A DNA stretch of 64,000 nucleotides, taken from positions 1 through 64,000 of the forward strand of contig DBHK01000016.1 in assembly GCA_002295635.1 (NCBI GenBank), in the 5' to 3' direction. Of the stretch, positions 34,407 to 42,997 are shown one piece after another. Origin of the DNA: UBA830 sp002295635. Lineage in GTDB: Bacteria; Pseudomonadota; Alphaproteobacteria; MPNO01; UBA830. Position 1 is the stretch's first letter; the number at the start of each line of letters is the position of its first letter. The position numbers were made by a program, and so were the translations under genes. Below the pieces are notes generated by a model. It was not told where the DNA came from, did no database searches, and saw nothing but the letters and a program-made list of their open reading frames with translations.

Positions 34407-35861
34407 TCAGTCAAAAACATCCGGGAATTTTGCCCGCACCTCCTTCGCCAATTCCGGTGATGTCATCGCGACTTCAGGAAAAGTATCGATGTGCTCATAA
34501 GGGATACATGCGTCAATGACAACACGACTGTTGTAGAGTTTATCATCGAATACCATAGTATCGAGTCGCGATGACCAAGTGCGGTCGAGCACCGTTATGT
34601 CGCGCTTCGGATCTGAGCGCGTCCCCATTGCCCAGATGACATCATTGATGTCGGTCGGATCGATGTCGTCGTCAACCACCACAATATATCGGCCAACGTA
34701 GCCAATAGGGTTCACTTGCGAAGCGACAAGGCCGACTTGATTGGCGTGGCCAAAATAGCGTTGCTTGATCGAAACAGCTACGAATGTCCGACCCGAACCT
34801 GCCTGATGTACCCAGACCCCTTTAACATCGGGGATACCCGCACCCTCCAAAGAATCCAGCAAGCCGGCCGATCTGATAAAGCAGCGCTCGAATAGATGAC
34901 TGTGCGGCGGTTTTTGACTGGCTGCGCAGGTCAGGATCGGGTTATTCCGATAATAGACACGCTCGATATTAATGACGGGTTCCTCTTTTGCATCTCCTGC
35001 ATAATACCCCGTCCATTCGCCGAATGGTCCTTCCAGTGCTGTTTCATCTGGCGAAACCCATCCTTCGAGCACTAGCTCTGACCGAGCCGGTATCGGTAAG
35101 CCCGTCACCTCTCCTTCAATACATTCTAAGGGTCGTCCGGACAGGCCACCGGCCCAGTCAAGCTCCGGTATATTGTCGGCAAGTGTATAGCGCGCCGCGA
35201 TATAAGTGGCGGGATCGATCCCTACAACAATTACCATTGGACATTTTTTACCGGCATTCAGATACTTGTCCCTTTGGATGCGACCCTGTTTGCCATTGGA
35301 AATATATGATGTCGCGATATTCTTACCGTTAAGCATCACTCGATAGGTTCCAACATTCACTCGTCCGGTATCAGGGTCCTTGGTGATCACGCCACAAGCA
35401 GTACCAATATAGCGCCCGCCATCTTTTTCATGATGAACCGGAACTGGAAATTTCATGAGATCTACTTCGTCATCTCGATCAATGTTCTCGAGGACAGGTC
35501 CCTTAGTCACCATCCGCGGCGGCACCGGTTCATATTTCTTTATACGGCTCCGATATGCGTCGAGCATTGAACGACGGTCGCCGGTTTCCGACGGATCAAT
35601 CCCCATACCGAGGGCAAGCCGGAGCGGAGAGCCAAGCATGCCATAAAGGCAGCGGAATCCTTTTTTGTAATCTGGCACCTCATCAAACAATAACACTGGA
35701 GAACGATCAACTTTTTCGCGGTATAACACCTCGGTAACTGCACCAATTTCCTTATCCCAATGGGCGCCGTTAACCTTTTTTAGTTCGCCCCCCTCTTCCA
35801 CTGCGGCAAGAAAATCGCGCAGGTCAGTCTGCACATACCGATTAGAAACCGTTCTTTCCAT
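34407..35861 (-). CDS. UbiD-family (de)carboxylase 2
   Basis: 484 residues. Catalytic motif ALEGPFGEWTGYY with Glu277 and Glu282; cofactor-site stretches HHEKDGGRYIGTACGVITKDP and GTYRVMLNGKN. The N-terminal LRDFLAAVEEGGELKKVNGAHWDKEIGAVTE matches the start of the next upstream protein, so the two are paralogues of one subgroup. It is the second gene of a two-UbiD unit (50 bp gap). It should act on an aromatic or enoic acid with prenylated FMN. Substrate unknown. Confidence 0.9.
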   Translation of the reverse strand: MERTVSNRYVQTDLRDFLAAVEEGGELKKVNGAHWDKEIGAVTEVLYREKVDRSPVLLFDEVPDYKKGFRCLYGMLGSPLRLALGMGIDPSETGDRRSMLDAYRSRIKKYEPVPPRMVTKGPVLENIDRDDEVDLMKFPVPVHHEKDGGRYIGTACGVITKDPDTGRVNVGTYRVMLNGKNIATSYISNGKQGRIQRDKYLNAGKKCPMVIVVGIDPATYIAARYTLADNIPELDWAGGLSGRPLECIEGEVTGLPIPARSELVLEGWVSPDETALEGPFGEWTGYYAGDAKEEPVINIERVYYRNNPILTCAASQKPPHSHLFERCFIRSAGLLDSLEGAGIPDVKGVWVHQAGSGRTFVAVSIKQRYFGHANQVGLVASQVNPIGYVGRYIVVVDDDIDPTDINDVIWAMGTRSDPKRDITVLDRTWSSRLDTMVFDDKLYNSRVVIDACIPYEHIDTFPEVAMTSPELAKEVRAKFPDVFD

Positions 35862-35911
35862 TTCGTCTTTTACTCCGTGTTAGCGTTTCGCAATCAAATT
35901 GCCGAGTTTAG

Positions 35912-37396
35912 TCAATCGAGTAGATAGCCCCATTTCTCGCGGGTCTCCCGCGCGAGTTCGAGCGACGGGGAATTGACCTCTGGAAAGTCTTCCTTCCAGT
36001 GGAACGGCCGACAAGCGTCGATGACAGCTCGACTATTAGTCAAATTCCCCTTCTCCTTATCCTCCGGAGAAATACGCGGATCCAGATGTGTCGACCATGC
36101 GCCTTTTATGATATCAATCGACGTAGCCGGATCTGAACGCGTCAGCAGCGCCCAAATCAATTCCTCGAGGTTTGATACATCAACGTCATCATCGGTAACG
36201 ATAACATATTTTCCCGCATAGGCACCGACCTGGCACTGGCAGGCGATATGACCGGCCTGTTTGCTGTGTCCAGGATAACGCTGCTTGATCGCCACGCCCA
36301 TAAGCATCCTGGCGGTGCCAACTTCGTGCAACCAGGTGGACGTGACATCCGGGACACCGGCCTTCAAAAGGTTTTCCTTTAGCATCGCTGACCGCGTGAT
36401 AGATCGGTAGCGCGCAACCTCATCTGGCGGGCGTTGCGGCGGACAACCGAAAAGGATCGGATTCTCTCGGTGATAGATCGCCTTTATTTCCATAACGGGT
36501 TCATCGCGCATCTGCGAGCCGTAGTACCCGGTCCATTCACCGAACGGGCCTTCTGGACGGCGGTCGGTTGGATCGATGAAACCTTCAATTACAATTTCGG
36601 CGTCGGCCGGAAACGGTAGTCCAGTGTGTTTACCTTCAATCAATCGCATTGCTTCGCCGCGAATCCCACCGACGATGTCATATTCGCAAACATTATGGGG
36701 TATATCAGAGGAGCCCATTAAGAATGTCATCGGATCGCCGCCCAATACGATCACGGTTGGCATCGGCTTGCCATTTGCCACCCATTTGTCTCGATGCACC
36801 CGCCCATGCTTTCCCGGCGAAATGTAGAACCCGACCTGGTTCTTGCTATGGATCATAACTCGGTAAGTACCGACATTTATCCAGCCGGATTCGGGGTCCC
36901 GCGTAACGTTGTATGAACCGGTGCCGATATACCGACCACCGTCTTTTTCGTGCCAGATCGGTGCCGGGAATACCTCGATGTCGATCGCATCACCCTGGAC
37001 TATATTTTCAAGCACTGGGCCGTCGTCCACAATTTTATGAGGGATCTCCCGCATATCTTCTGAATAATGCTTCCGAAAAGCATCCGATAATTCAACTTTC
37101 GAATACTCGGAGGGGAAACCTAGGGTCATGTTCATACGCTTGCCAGCGAAGAAATTGACCAGCAGGCGCGAACCCGGCATCGTGCCCGGTACATCCTCGA
37201 ATATCACGCAGGGTGCAGTCTCGCTGTGCTGTACCATCTCAGTCGCCATGCCGATGTCACGCTCCCAAGTAGCACCCGACACATGTTTTACTTCGTCAAG
37301 CTTCTCTGCCTCCGCGAGCCAATCGCGCATGTTGGAATAGGGGATGTTTAGGTCGTTAAGCAGCAATCGGGAAGTGCCATCGTCAACATCAACCAT
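35912..37396 (-). CDS. UbiD-family (de)carboxylase 3
   Basis: 494 residues. Catalytic motif RPEGPFGEWTGYY with Glu282 and Glu287, and WHEKDGGRYIGTGSYNVTRDP. It is closest to UbiD 2 but clearly diverged, so the pair may form a hetero-oligomer or handle related substrates. First gene of the unit, divergent from the ThDP enzyme at 37738. Confidence 0.9.
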   Translation of the reverse strand: MVDVDDGTSRLLLNDLNIPYSNMRDWLAEAEKLDEVKHVSGATWERDIGMATEMVQHSETAPCVIFEDVPGTMPGSRLLVNFFAGKRMNMTLGFPSEYSKVELSDAFRKHYSEDMREIPHKIVDDGPVLENIVQGDAIDIEVFPAPIWHEKDGGRYIGTGSYNVTRDPESGWINVGTYRVMIHSKNQVGFYISPGKHGRVHRDKWVANGKPMPTVIVLGGDPMTFLMGSSDIPHNVCEYDIVGGIRGEAMRLIEGKHTGLPFPADAEIVIEGFIDPTDRRPEGPFGEWTGYYGSQMRDEPVMEIKAIYHRENPILFGCPPQRPPDEVARYRSITRSAMLKENLLKAGVPDVTSTWLHEVGTARMLMGVAIKQRYPGHSKQAGHIACQCQVGAYAGKYVIVTDDDVDVSNLEELIWALLTRSDPATSIDIIKGAWSTHLDPRISPEDKEKGNLTNSRAVIDACRPFHWKEDFPEVNSPSLELARETREKWGYLLD

Positions 37397-37737
37397 TAAT
37401 CTGGTCTTTCTTTCTTCGTGACGCGCTTTTTATGCTGTATCCGATACAAAATTTTCTCCTGTTATTTTCTACGGGAAATTATCCAACTAACCGATCCGCT
37501 GCAAATACCTCCAGTGATCTAGATTTCTTAATAACTAAGGAAAAGAAGGCAAAGGCCAATAAAAGAAGCTGCGCTGAGTCATTTACAACGAATTAATCCG
37601 ACCGGTCCGACCACCCGAGCCCCTGATCAACGCTAACTATGATCCAGAAATAAAGACATACTGCCTATAATATTTTTAGCCTCGAAGCTGGCCAAAATGG
37701 CGACATTGCTATTGGATATAGGGAACTTATCCTAGGG
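37397..37737. other. 341-bp divergent region between the UbiD pair and the ThDP enzyme
   Basis: Must contain promoters for both directions. I saw no strong palindrome, no copy of the TTTTAAG core and no RNA gene. No dedicated regulator gene is adjacent. Confidence 0.45.
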
Positions 37738-39582
37738 ATGGAATTCGGAAAAAGAATGAGCGCATCAACGAAAGATTATTCGCATCACGAAACCCCGGTG
37801 CAACTGCCCGACAACCAGTCCACTCCGGAATACGTTTCCGACGCTATGGCCTCGCTTCTCAGCAAGATGGACTTCGATTACGTTTTTCTTCTGCCCGGTG
37901 CGAGCTATCGTGGACTTCACGATTCGCTAGTAAATCATAACCGGAACCTAAATCCCAAGATCATTCTTGCCACCAGCGAACTCTCGGCGGCTTCCATGGC
38001 ACATGGATACGCAAAAGCCGCTGACAAACCGTCGCTATGTATCCTGCACGACTTAGTCGGTCTGATGAATGGTTCCATGGGGCTCTACAATGCTTATTGC
38101 GACCGAACGCCGGTAGTTTTCCTAGGGGGGTCCGGGCCTCTAGACCCGGATCAGCGTCGGTTTATCGAATGGAATCATTCCGCCAGCACACAAGCTGACA
38201 TCATCAAGGACTGGGTTAAGTGGACGGACGAACCGCCGACCGGTAACGCCACGCTTAAATCCATCGTCCGTGCGAAGACGATCGCAGAAACGTATCCGCC
38301 AGGCCCAGTATACGTATCGATTGACACACACGTGCAAGAACAACCGGTCGACGAAAGCCTCGAAAAGGTTGATCCGAGCCTGCCGCGTTACAAGGCGCCA
38401 CCAGCCATGGGCCCTAACGAGGACGCCCTAGCCGAAGCGGCCGAAATGATCGTAAAGGCCGAGTTTCCGGTTTTGGTCGGGGGACGGTTCGGAATATATG
38501 AACGGATGCGCAAACCGCTGATCGAGCTACTCAACATCAGCGGTGCCGGTGGGCTGAATGATCGCGCGGTCTATTGTTGGCCCAGTGATCATCCGCAGAA
38601 TCTATCGGGGGATAAAGACGCGCTCCGTGAAGCCGACGTGATCGTCTGCATGGATTGCATTGATATCAATAACGTAATGGGGACCTATGCAATCAGGCGT
38701 CGGTCTGACACCAAGGAAATGCGGGAGAAAGCATCTCCTACAATTATCGATATGTCGCTCAACGCTATCGACAATAATTCCTGGACAGCCTTCGGTGGCC
38801 CAACCCCGCCAATCGACCTTCAAATAGTGTGCGAACCAGAATACGGATTGGCGCGCCTTATTTCTGCGGTACAAAAGGCGCTGGAACGCAATACGGATCT
38901 TCTCGGCCGAGTACAGAAACGGAAGAAGATGCTAGAGAAACGCCATGAGAGGTTACGTGTCGCTCAGATAGAAAAAGCCCGAGAAGGCTGGGATCAATCA
39001 CCGATTAGGGTAGAACGTATGATCCATGAGGTTTATCAGGCAGTGAAAGGTAAACCATGGACGCTAACAGCCGCAAACCATCGCAGCTTCAATGAAGTCG
39101 TATGGAATTTTCCGGGTGCGGGCGCTTATCTTGGTGCTGATGGGGGAGGTGGTGTCGGATACAACGCGTCTGCCGCAATCGGCGCTGGTCTCGCGTTGCG
39201 TGATAAGGGACGCTTTTGCATTTCCCTTGGCGGCGACGGTGACTTCCTGATGGCGCCCGGCTGCGTCTGGTCCGCCGTCCATTACGGCATTCCTATGCTT
39301 CACATCATCAACAACAATTCTACCTGGGGCAATGACGAAGTGCATCAGATTGAGGTTGCCCACAACCGGCGTCGTCCAAAGGAAAATGCCTGGATTGGTC
39401 AGGCTATGCGCGACCCGATAATAGACTTCGCGCAGATCGCCCGGGGCTTCGGCGCCTGGGCAGAGGGTCCAGCGCAAACTCCGAGTCAACTCATTGATAT
39501 CCTCGGCAAGGCCGTCGAAGAGGTGGAAAAGGGCCGTGTCGCAGTGGTGGATGTTACGACTACGCTGGGCCTATTGTCCTAG
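37738..39582 (+). CDS. thiamine diphosphate-dependent enzyme (acetolactate synthase/benzoylformate decarboxylase superfamily)
   Basis: 614 residues, three-domain ThDP fold. The cofactor-activating Glu81 is in LATSELSAASMAHGYAK; the ThDP-magnesium motif starts GGDGDFLM (about 498) and closes with INNNSTWGND about 30 residues on. The Gly-rich segment LGADGGGGVGYNASAAIGAGL precedes it. Such enzymes decarboxylate 2-oxo acids or join or split aldehydes and acyl units. It is divergent from two UbiD genes; a pathway in which an aromatic or enoic acid is decarboxylated and a 2-oxo acid processed would fit, but that is inference. ATG 37756 is an alternative start with a better spaced GGA. Confidence 0.85.
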   Translation: MEFGKRMSASTKDYSHHETPVQLPDNQSTPEYVSDAMASLLSKMDFDYVFLLPGASYRGLHDSLVNHNRNLNPKIILATSELSAASMAHGYAKAADKPSLCILHDLVGLMNGSMGLYNAYCDRTPVVFLGGSGPLDPDQRRFIEWNHSASTQADIIKDWVKWTDEPPTGNATLKSIVRAKTIAETYPPGPVYVSIDTHVQEQPVDESLEKVDPSLPRYKAPPAMGPNEDALAEAAEMIVKAEFPVLVGGRFGIYERMRKPLIELLNISGAGGLNDRAVYCWPSDHPQNLSGDKDALREADVIVCMDCIDINNVMGTYAIRRRSDTKEMREKASPTIIDMSLNAIDNNSWTAFGGPTPPIDLQIVCEPEYGLARLISAVQKALERNTDLLGRVQKRKKMLEKRHERLRVAQIEKAREGWDQSPIRVERMIHEVYQAVKGKPWTLTAANHRSFNEVVWNFPGAGAYLGADGGGGVGYNASAAIGAGLALRDKGRFCISLGGDGDFLMAPGCVWSAVHYGIPMLHIINNNSTWGNDEVHQIEVAHNRRRPKENAWIGQAMRDPIIDFAQIARGFGAWAEGPAQTPSQLIDILGKAVEEVEKGRVAVVDVTTTLGLLS

Positions 39583-39585
39583 CTC

Positions 39586-39930
39586 TCATCCCCTCAAAAT
39601 GCTTTGTTCCGCCGCCGTAAACCCGACTAAAACCGGTCCTACACCCTCGAAAACAGGTCGTTTGATCAGGGTCGGGTTGGCAGCCATCAAGGCTTCCGCT
39701 TTCACTGCGTCGACATCGTCCTTATCGGCGTCAGGCAGTTTACGCCACGTTATGCCTCTTCGGTTGAGAAGCTTTTCCCAACCTACCTCGCTAATCCAAG
39801 TAGACAGGGTGGCCGCATCGATACCATCCACACGGAAATCATGAAATTGATACTCTACACCCTCAGTATCAAGCCATTGAACCGCTTTTCGGCAAGTATC
39901 GCAGTTTCTAATTCCATAGATGATAATCAT
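39586..39930 (-). CDS. ArsC/Spx/YffB-family thioredoxin-like protein
   Basis: 114 residues from ATG 39930. The thioredoxin-like fold starts IIIYGIRNCDTCRKAVQWL with Cys10 and Cys13, and ends in NPTLIKRPVFEG, the cis-proline region shared by ArsC and YffB. It lacks the Arg triad context of plasmid arsenate reductases as far as can be read, so YffB/Spx-like is the safer call. It follows the CinA-domain gene by one base and converges with the ThDP gene. Confidence 0.83.
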   Translation of the reverse strand: MIIIYGIRNCDTCRKAVQWLDTEGVEYQFHDFRVDGIDAATLSTWISEVGWEKLLNRRGITWRKLPDADKDDVDAVKAEALMAANPTLIKRPVFEGVGPVLVGFTAAEQSILRG

Positions 39931-39931
39931 C

Positions 39932-40414
39932 TCAACTTTCCCTAACGGTGTCATAAAGGAGCTCAAGCGCAAATTGGGCGAAGATCCACATATTTTTTTC
40001 CCGGTCATCGTTATCGGTCTGCAAAACGCGAGTTGCCGACGATGGACCAACTACGGCGAGCGCGACATACCCAGCGGGGTTTCCGTATCGGTTACCGCCC
40101 GGACCTGCGGCACCAGATTCTCCAATCGCCCAGTCGGTACCTAGGATTTCGCGGATTGTCGCTGCCGCGAGGGTCGCATATTGCTCTGTCGAGCCCTGCA
40201 TCTGCACTTGTGCGTCGTTGAACCGCAGGATCCCGCGCCGCGCTATCTGTGTATACACTGTCGCACCACCCACGAAATATGTGGATGCTCCCGGTAGCGA
40301 TAATAAAGCGGCGGAGATAAGCCCACCAGTCGCAGATTCGGAAACTGACACGGTCTGACCGCGTTCTTTGAGAAGGCCGCCGATAGGGCTAGCCATTTGC
40401 TTGAGTGAAGGCAT
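39932..40414 (-). CDS. CinA C-terminal domain protein (PncC-like)
   Basis: 160 residues matching the stand-alone CinA C-terminal domain: SVSESATGGLISAALLSLPG (the ESxTGG serine motif), FVGGATVYTQIARR, and GESGAAGPGGNRYGNPAGYV. Family members deamidate nicotinamide mononucleotide to nicotinate mononucleotide in NAD recycling. In the usual Y-x4-K motif (YSNEAK in relatives) this protein has YTQIAR, so the lysine is an arginine; activity is therefore less certain. It is the upstream partner of the ArsC-like gene and sits beside the assembly gap. Confidence 0.82.
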   Translation of the reverse strand: MPSLKQMASPIGGLLKERGQTVSVSESATGGLISAALLSLPGASTYFVGGATVYTQIARRGILRFNDAQVQMQGSTEQYATLAAATIREILGTDWAIGESGAAGPGGNRYGNPAGYVALAVVGPSSATRVLQTDNDDREKNMWIFAQFALELLYDTVRES

Positions 40415-40502
40415 TTATCGAGTTCCTGTCTGTTGATCCAAGAAAACTATACTAACCAGAACACGTTCTGTACGTTGGGTGATTATCGATACTTGATCGT
40501 CC

Positions 40503-40874
40503 NNNNNNNNNNNNNNNNNNNNNNNNNNNNNNNNNNNNNNNNNNNNNNNNNNNNNNNNNNNNNNNNNNNNNNNNNNNNNNNNNNNNNNNNNNNNNNNNNN
40601 NNNNNNNNNNNNNNNNNNNNNNNNNNNNNNNNNNNNNNNNNNNNNNNNNNNNNNNNNNNNNNNNNNNNNNNNNNNNNNNNNNNNNNNNNNNNNNNNNNNN
40701 NNNNNNNNNNNNNNNNNNNNNNNNNNNNNNNNNNNNNNNNNNNNNNNNNNNNNNNNNNNNNNNNNNNNNNNNNNNNNNNNNNNNNNNNNNNNNNNNNNNN
40801 NNNNNNNNNNNNNNNNNNNNNNNNNNNNNNNNNNNNNNNNNNNNNNNNNNNNNNNNNNNNNNNNNNNNNNNNNN
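40503..40874. other. assembly gap (372 Ns)
   Basis: A run of N separates the start of the CinA-domain gene from the 3' end of the 2-hydroxyacid dehydrogenase gene. The true length and content are unknown, and the contigs on either side may not be neighbours. Only about 90 bp (left) and 8 bp (right) of non-coding sequence border it. Confidence 0.98.
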
Positions 40875-40882
40875 AAATCACA

Positions 40883-41869
40883 CTAAAGCATTCTCATATC
40901 TTCTCCGGCTATATACCGAGCACCGAAGCCACGCAGCAAACGTAGTACATTCTCAGCGCCACGCTGTGCTGCAACCGTCAACGCATCCTCAGTCATTGCG
41001 GAGTTGTGGGGCGACGCTATTACATTCGGCAAGTCAAGAAACGGATAACTTGTCTCAAACTTTCCGTGACGGACCGGTTCAATCCACCAGGCCTCAAGGC
41101 AAGCTGTAAATCGGGGATTTTTGAGTAGATGCCGGTACAGATCATCCTCGACGATAATTTCCCCCCGCGCCACATTGACCAGCACTGCATCCGGCTTCAT
41201 AAGCGCAAGATGTTGCGCTCGGATAAGCCGATCGGTGTTCCGGGTCAACGGTACAGTGATCACAAAGATATCCGCAGCAGACATAAGGGAATCCAAATCG
41301 TCTAGCGTGCCGATGAACCCGACTTGCTCATCAGTATTCCCCGAACGGTTCACAGCCTCAATTCGCATCCCTAGCCCCCGCATAACGCGCGCTACTTCTC
41401 GCCCGGTAACCCCAAATCCAAGAATACCGCATGTTGCTCCGTCGATTTTCTTGGTTGGCACAAACTGATTAAATTCCCCCATCGTCATATTGCGGTGTTC
41501 CACCGACAACCTTTTAGACGCAGCAAGCGCCATCGCCACCACATGCTCCGCCATAGGTTCGGCGTAGGCGCCAGCGTTATAGGCAACGGGAATGTGATCC
41601 GGTATTTGGCTTAGGGGTAAGTAATCGATCCCGGCCGTCAGACACTGGATCAGTTCGCAATTACTTAGTAAACTCAACCCATCGAGGCCGAGATCTCGGA
41701 TCGGATGATATGTCATCACAATTCTTGCGGAACGCAGCGCCCGCTCCCGCGTCGATCCTTTTAGGTTCGGTAGGAAGGCAACCTCCGCCTCCTCACCGAA
41801 ACACTCGATGAGGGCGTCACAAATATCGTCGGGCGGCAGATGGGAGACTAGAACTAGCGGCTTTATCAT
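40883..41869 (-). CDS. D-2-hydroxyacid dehydrogenase-family oxidoreductase
   Basis: 328 residues. NAD-binding GILGFGVTGREVARVMRGLG, family stretches LIQCLTAGIDYLPL, NVARGEIIVEDDL (catalytic Arg) and SPHNSAMTED (catalytic His). It would reduce a 2-oxo acid or oxidise the hydroxy acid. It is followed upstream by the Pht5-like gene with 36 bp between. The end of the gene is 8 bp from the assembly gap but is complete. Confidence 0.87.
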   Translation of the reverse strand: MIKPLVLVSHLPPDDICDALIECFGEEAEVAFLPNLKGSTRERALRSARIVMTYHPIRDLGLDGLSLLSNCELIQCLTAGIDYLPLSQIPDHIPVAYNAGAYAEPMAEHVVAMALAASKRLSVEHRNMTMGEFNQFVPTKKIDGATCGILGFGVTGREVARVMRGLGMRIEAVNRSGNTDEQVGFIGTLDDLDSLMSAADIFVITVPLTRNTDRLIRAQHLALMKPDAVLVNVARGEIIVEDDLYRHLLKNPRFTACLEAWWIEPVRHGKFETSYPFLDLPNVIASPHNSAMTEDALTVAAQRGAENVLRLLRGFGARYIAGEDMRML

Positions 41870-41905
41870 GCCGAAGTTATATCAGAACAAAGTAGTATTA
41901 GTGGA

Positions 41906-42904
41906 TCAGATATGAAATTCCGTCAAAATGCGCGTAATCTCCTCTGGAAATAGTTCCCCGATTTCGACCTTACGCTGGCATACCCCTTGTTCGAAACCGT
42001 ATTGCAGAAATGCTTCCAGCGTAGTTCGGTTTTTCTCTATCCCGTATGGAAAAAAGTCCTCACCGAAAAGGTCTTGCGCCTTCTGCCCGGAGTCGTAACA
42101 CCAAGCAAATGGCAAACGCGTCGCAGTGATTTCTCTAGCGCGAAACATGGCCCGATTCTTCGCCTCCTCTAAGGCCTTGTACAAATTAGTGGCGACCCAT
42201 GGATGTTCACGAAAAAAATCACCACGCATAGCAATCACATGCATTATCGGGAAAATCCCTGTATCTCGGTAGTATTGTTCCTCAATCTCTCGATAATTTG
42301 GATAAAGGCGCACAATCGTCTCTTCGCCCTCCTCAACGGGAGACGGGGGGTGGGCCGACATTACACAGTCAACCTCGCCGTCGAACAACATATCGGTAAG
42401 GGACTTATCATGCCGAGGTGTGTAAGAGACACCCTCGGGTATATCCAAATCGACCTTCTCTTTGCGGCCGGCAGAATTTACTCCTCCCTGCACCCATTCT
42501 ATTTCTTGTAGAGGAATACCGATGTTGTGGACAAGCCAACCGCGGGTATAGATCGACGCGGTCTGAGCCCATTCCGGGATACCGATCCGTCTGCCTCGTA
42601 GATCTGATGCAGATTTGATTTCGCTAAATGGCAGTACATAGAGTGAGGATTGCCGAAACACCCGCGATGGAAATACCGGAATACCCGTGATACTGTCATC
42701 GTTCTGGGACTTGAGTGCTATGTATTTGCCGAAAGACATTTCCGATACGTCCCACTCGCGGAACTTGATAAACCGGAAGAATGTTTCTTCGATATCCAAG
42801 TTAAGGTATCTCAGGTCTATCCCTTCCGCCTCAATATCCCCGCGCGTAAGATCTCGCATGTGTTCGTAGTCACTCGCAGCGAAAGTGACGGTAAGTTTAG
42901 ACAT
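41906..42904 (-). CDS. 4,5-dihydroxyphthalate decarboxylase (Pht5)-like protein with binding-protein fold
   Basis: 332 residues from ATG 42904, with GGGG upstream. It begins MSKLTVTFAASDYEHMRDL, a Pht5-family start, without a signal peptide; later FREWDVSEMSFGKYIAL, LRGRRIGIPEWAQTASIYTRGWL and MLFDGEVDCVMSAHPP follow the family. Pht5 uses a periplasmic-binding fold to decarboxylate 4,5-dihydroxyphthalate in the cytosol; many relatives are annotated as substrate-binding proteins. No transporter subunits are nearby, so an enzymatic role is plausible. Neighbours are a 2-hydroxyacid dehydrogenase and, after a terminator, a diiron protein. Confidence 0.83.
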   Translation of the reverse strand: MSKLTVTFAASDYEHMRDLTRGDIEAEGIDLRYLNLDIEETFFRFIKFREWDVSEMSFGKYIALKSQNDDSITGIPVFPSRVFRQSSLYVLPFSEIKSASDLRGRRIGIPEWAQTASIYTRGWLVHNIGIPLQEIEWVQGGVNSAGRKEKVDLDIPEGVSYTPRHDKSLTDMLFDGEVDCVMSAHPPSPVEEGEETIVRLYPNYREIEEQYYRDTGIFPIMHVIAMRGDFFREHPWVATNLYKALEEAKNRAMFRAREITATRLPFAWCYDSGQKAQDLFGEDFFPYGIEKNRTTLEAFLQYGFEQGVCQRKVEIGELFPEEITRILTEFHI

Positions 42905-42920
42905 GGTAATGACCCCAAGG

Positions 42921-42957
42921 AAAAAAGTAGGGCGGAAGAAAGCTTCCACCCTACTTT
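42921..42957 (-). terminator. Rho-independent terminator downstream of the diiron-protein gene
   Basis: On the minus strand AAAGTAGGGTGGAAG and CTTCCGCCCTACTTT form a 15-pair stem (one G-T pair) with a CTTT-type loop, running into TTTTTT. It lies 40 bp beyond the stop of the 42998-43744 gene and just before the Pht5-like start, so the two genes are probably separate transcripts or partly attenuated. Confidence 0.85.
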
Positions 42958-42997
42958 ATTAAGAAGGAATAATGGCTCGTTCAGAAGGGATCTTGCC

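Noticed and set aside
40433..40945. Frames that run through the N block
   Set aside because: They exist only because Ns contain no stop codons; nothing can be said of the missing bases.
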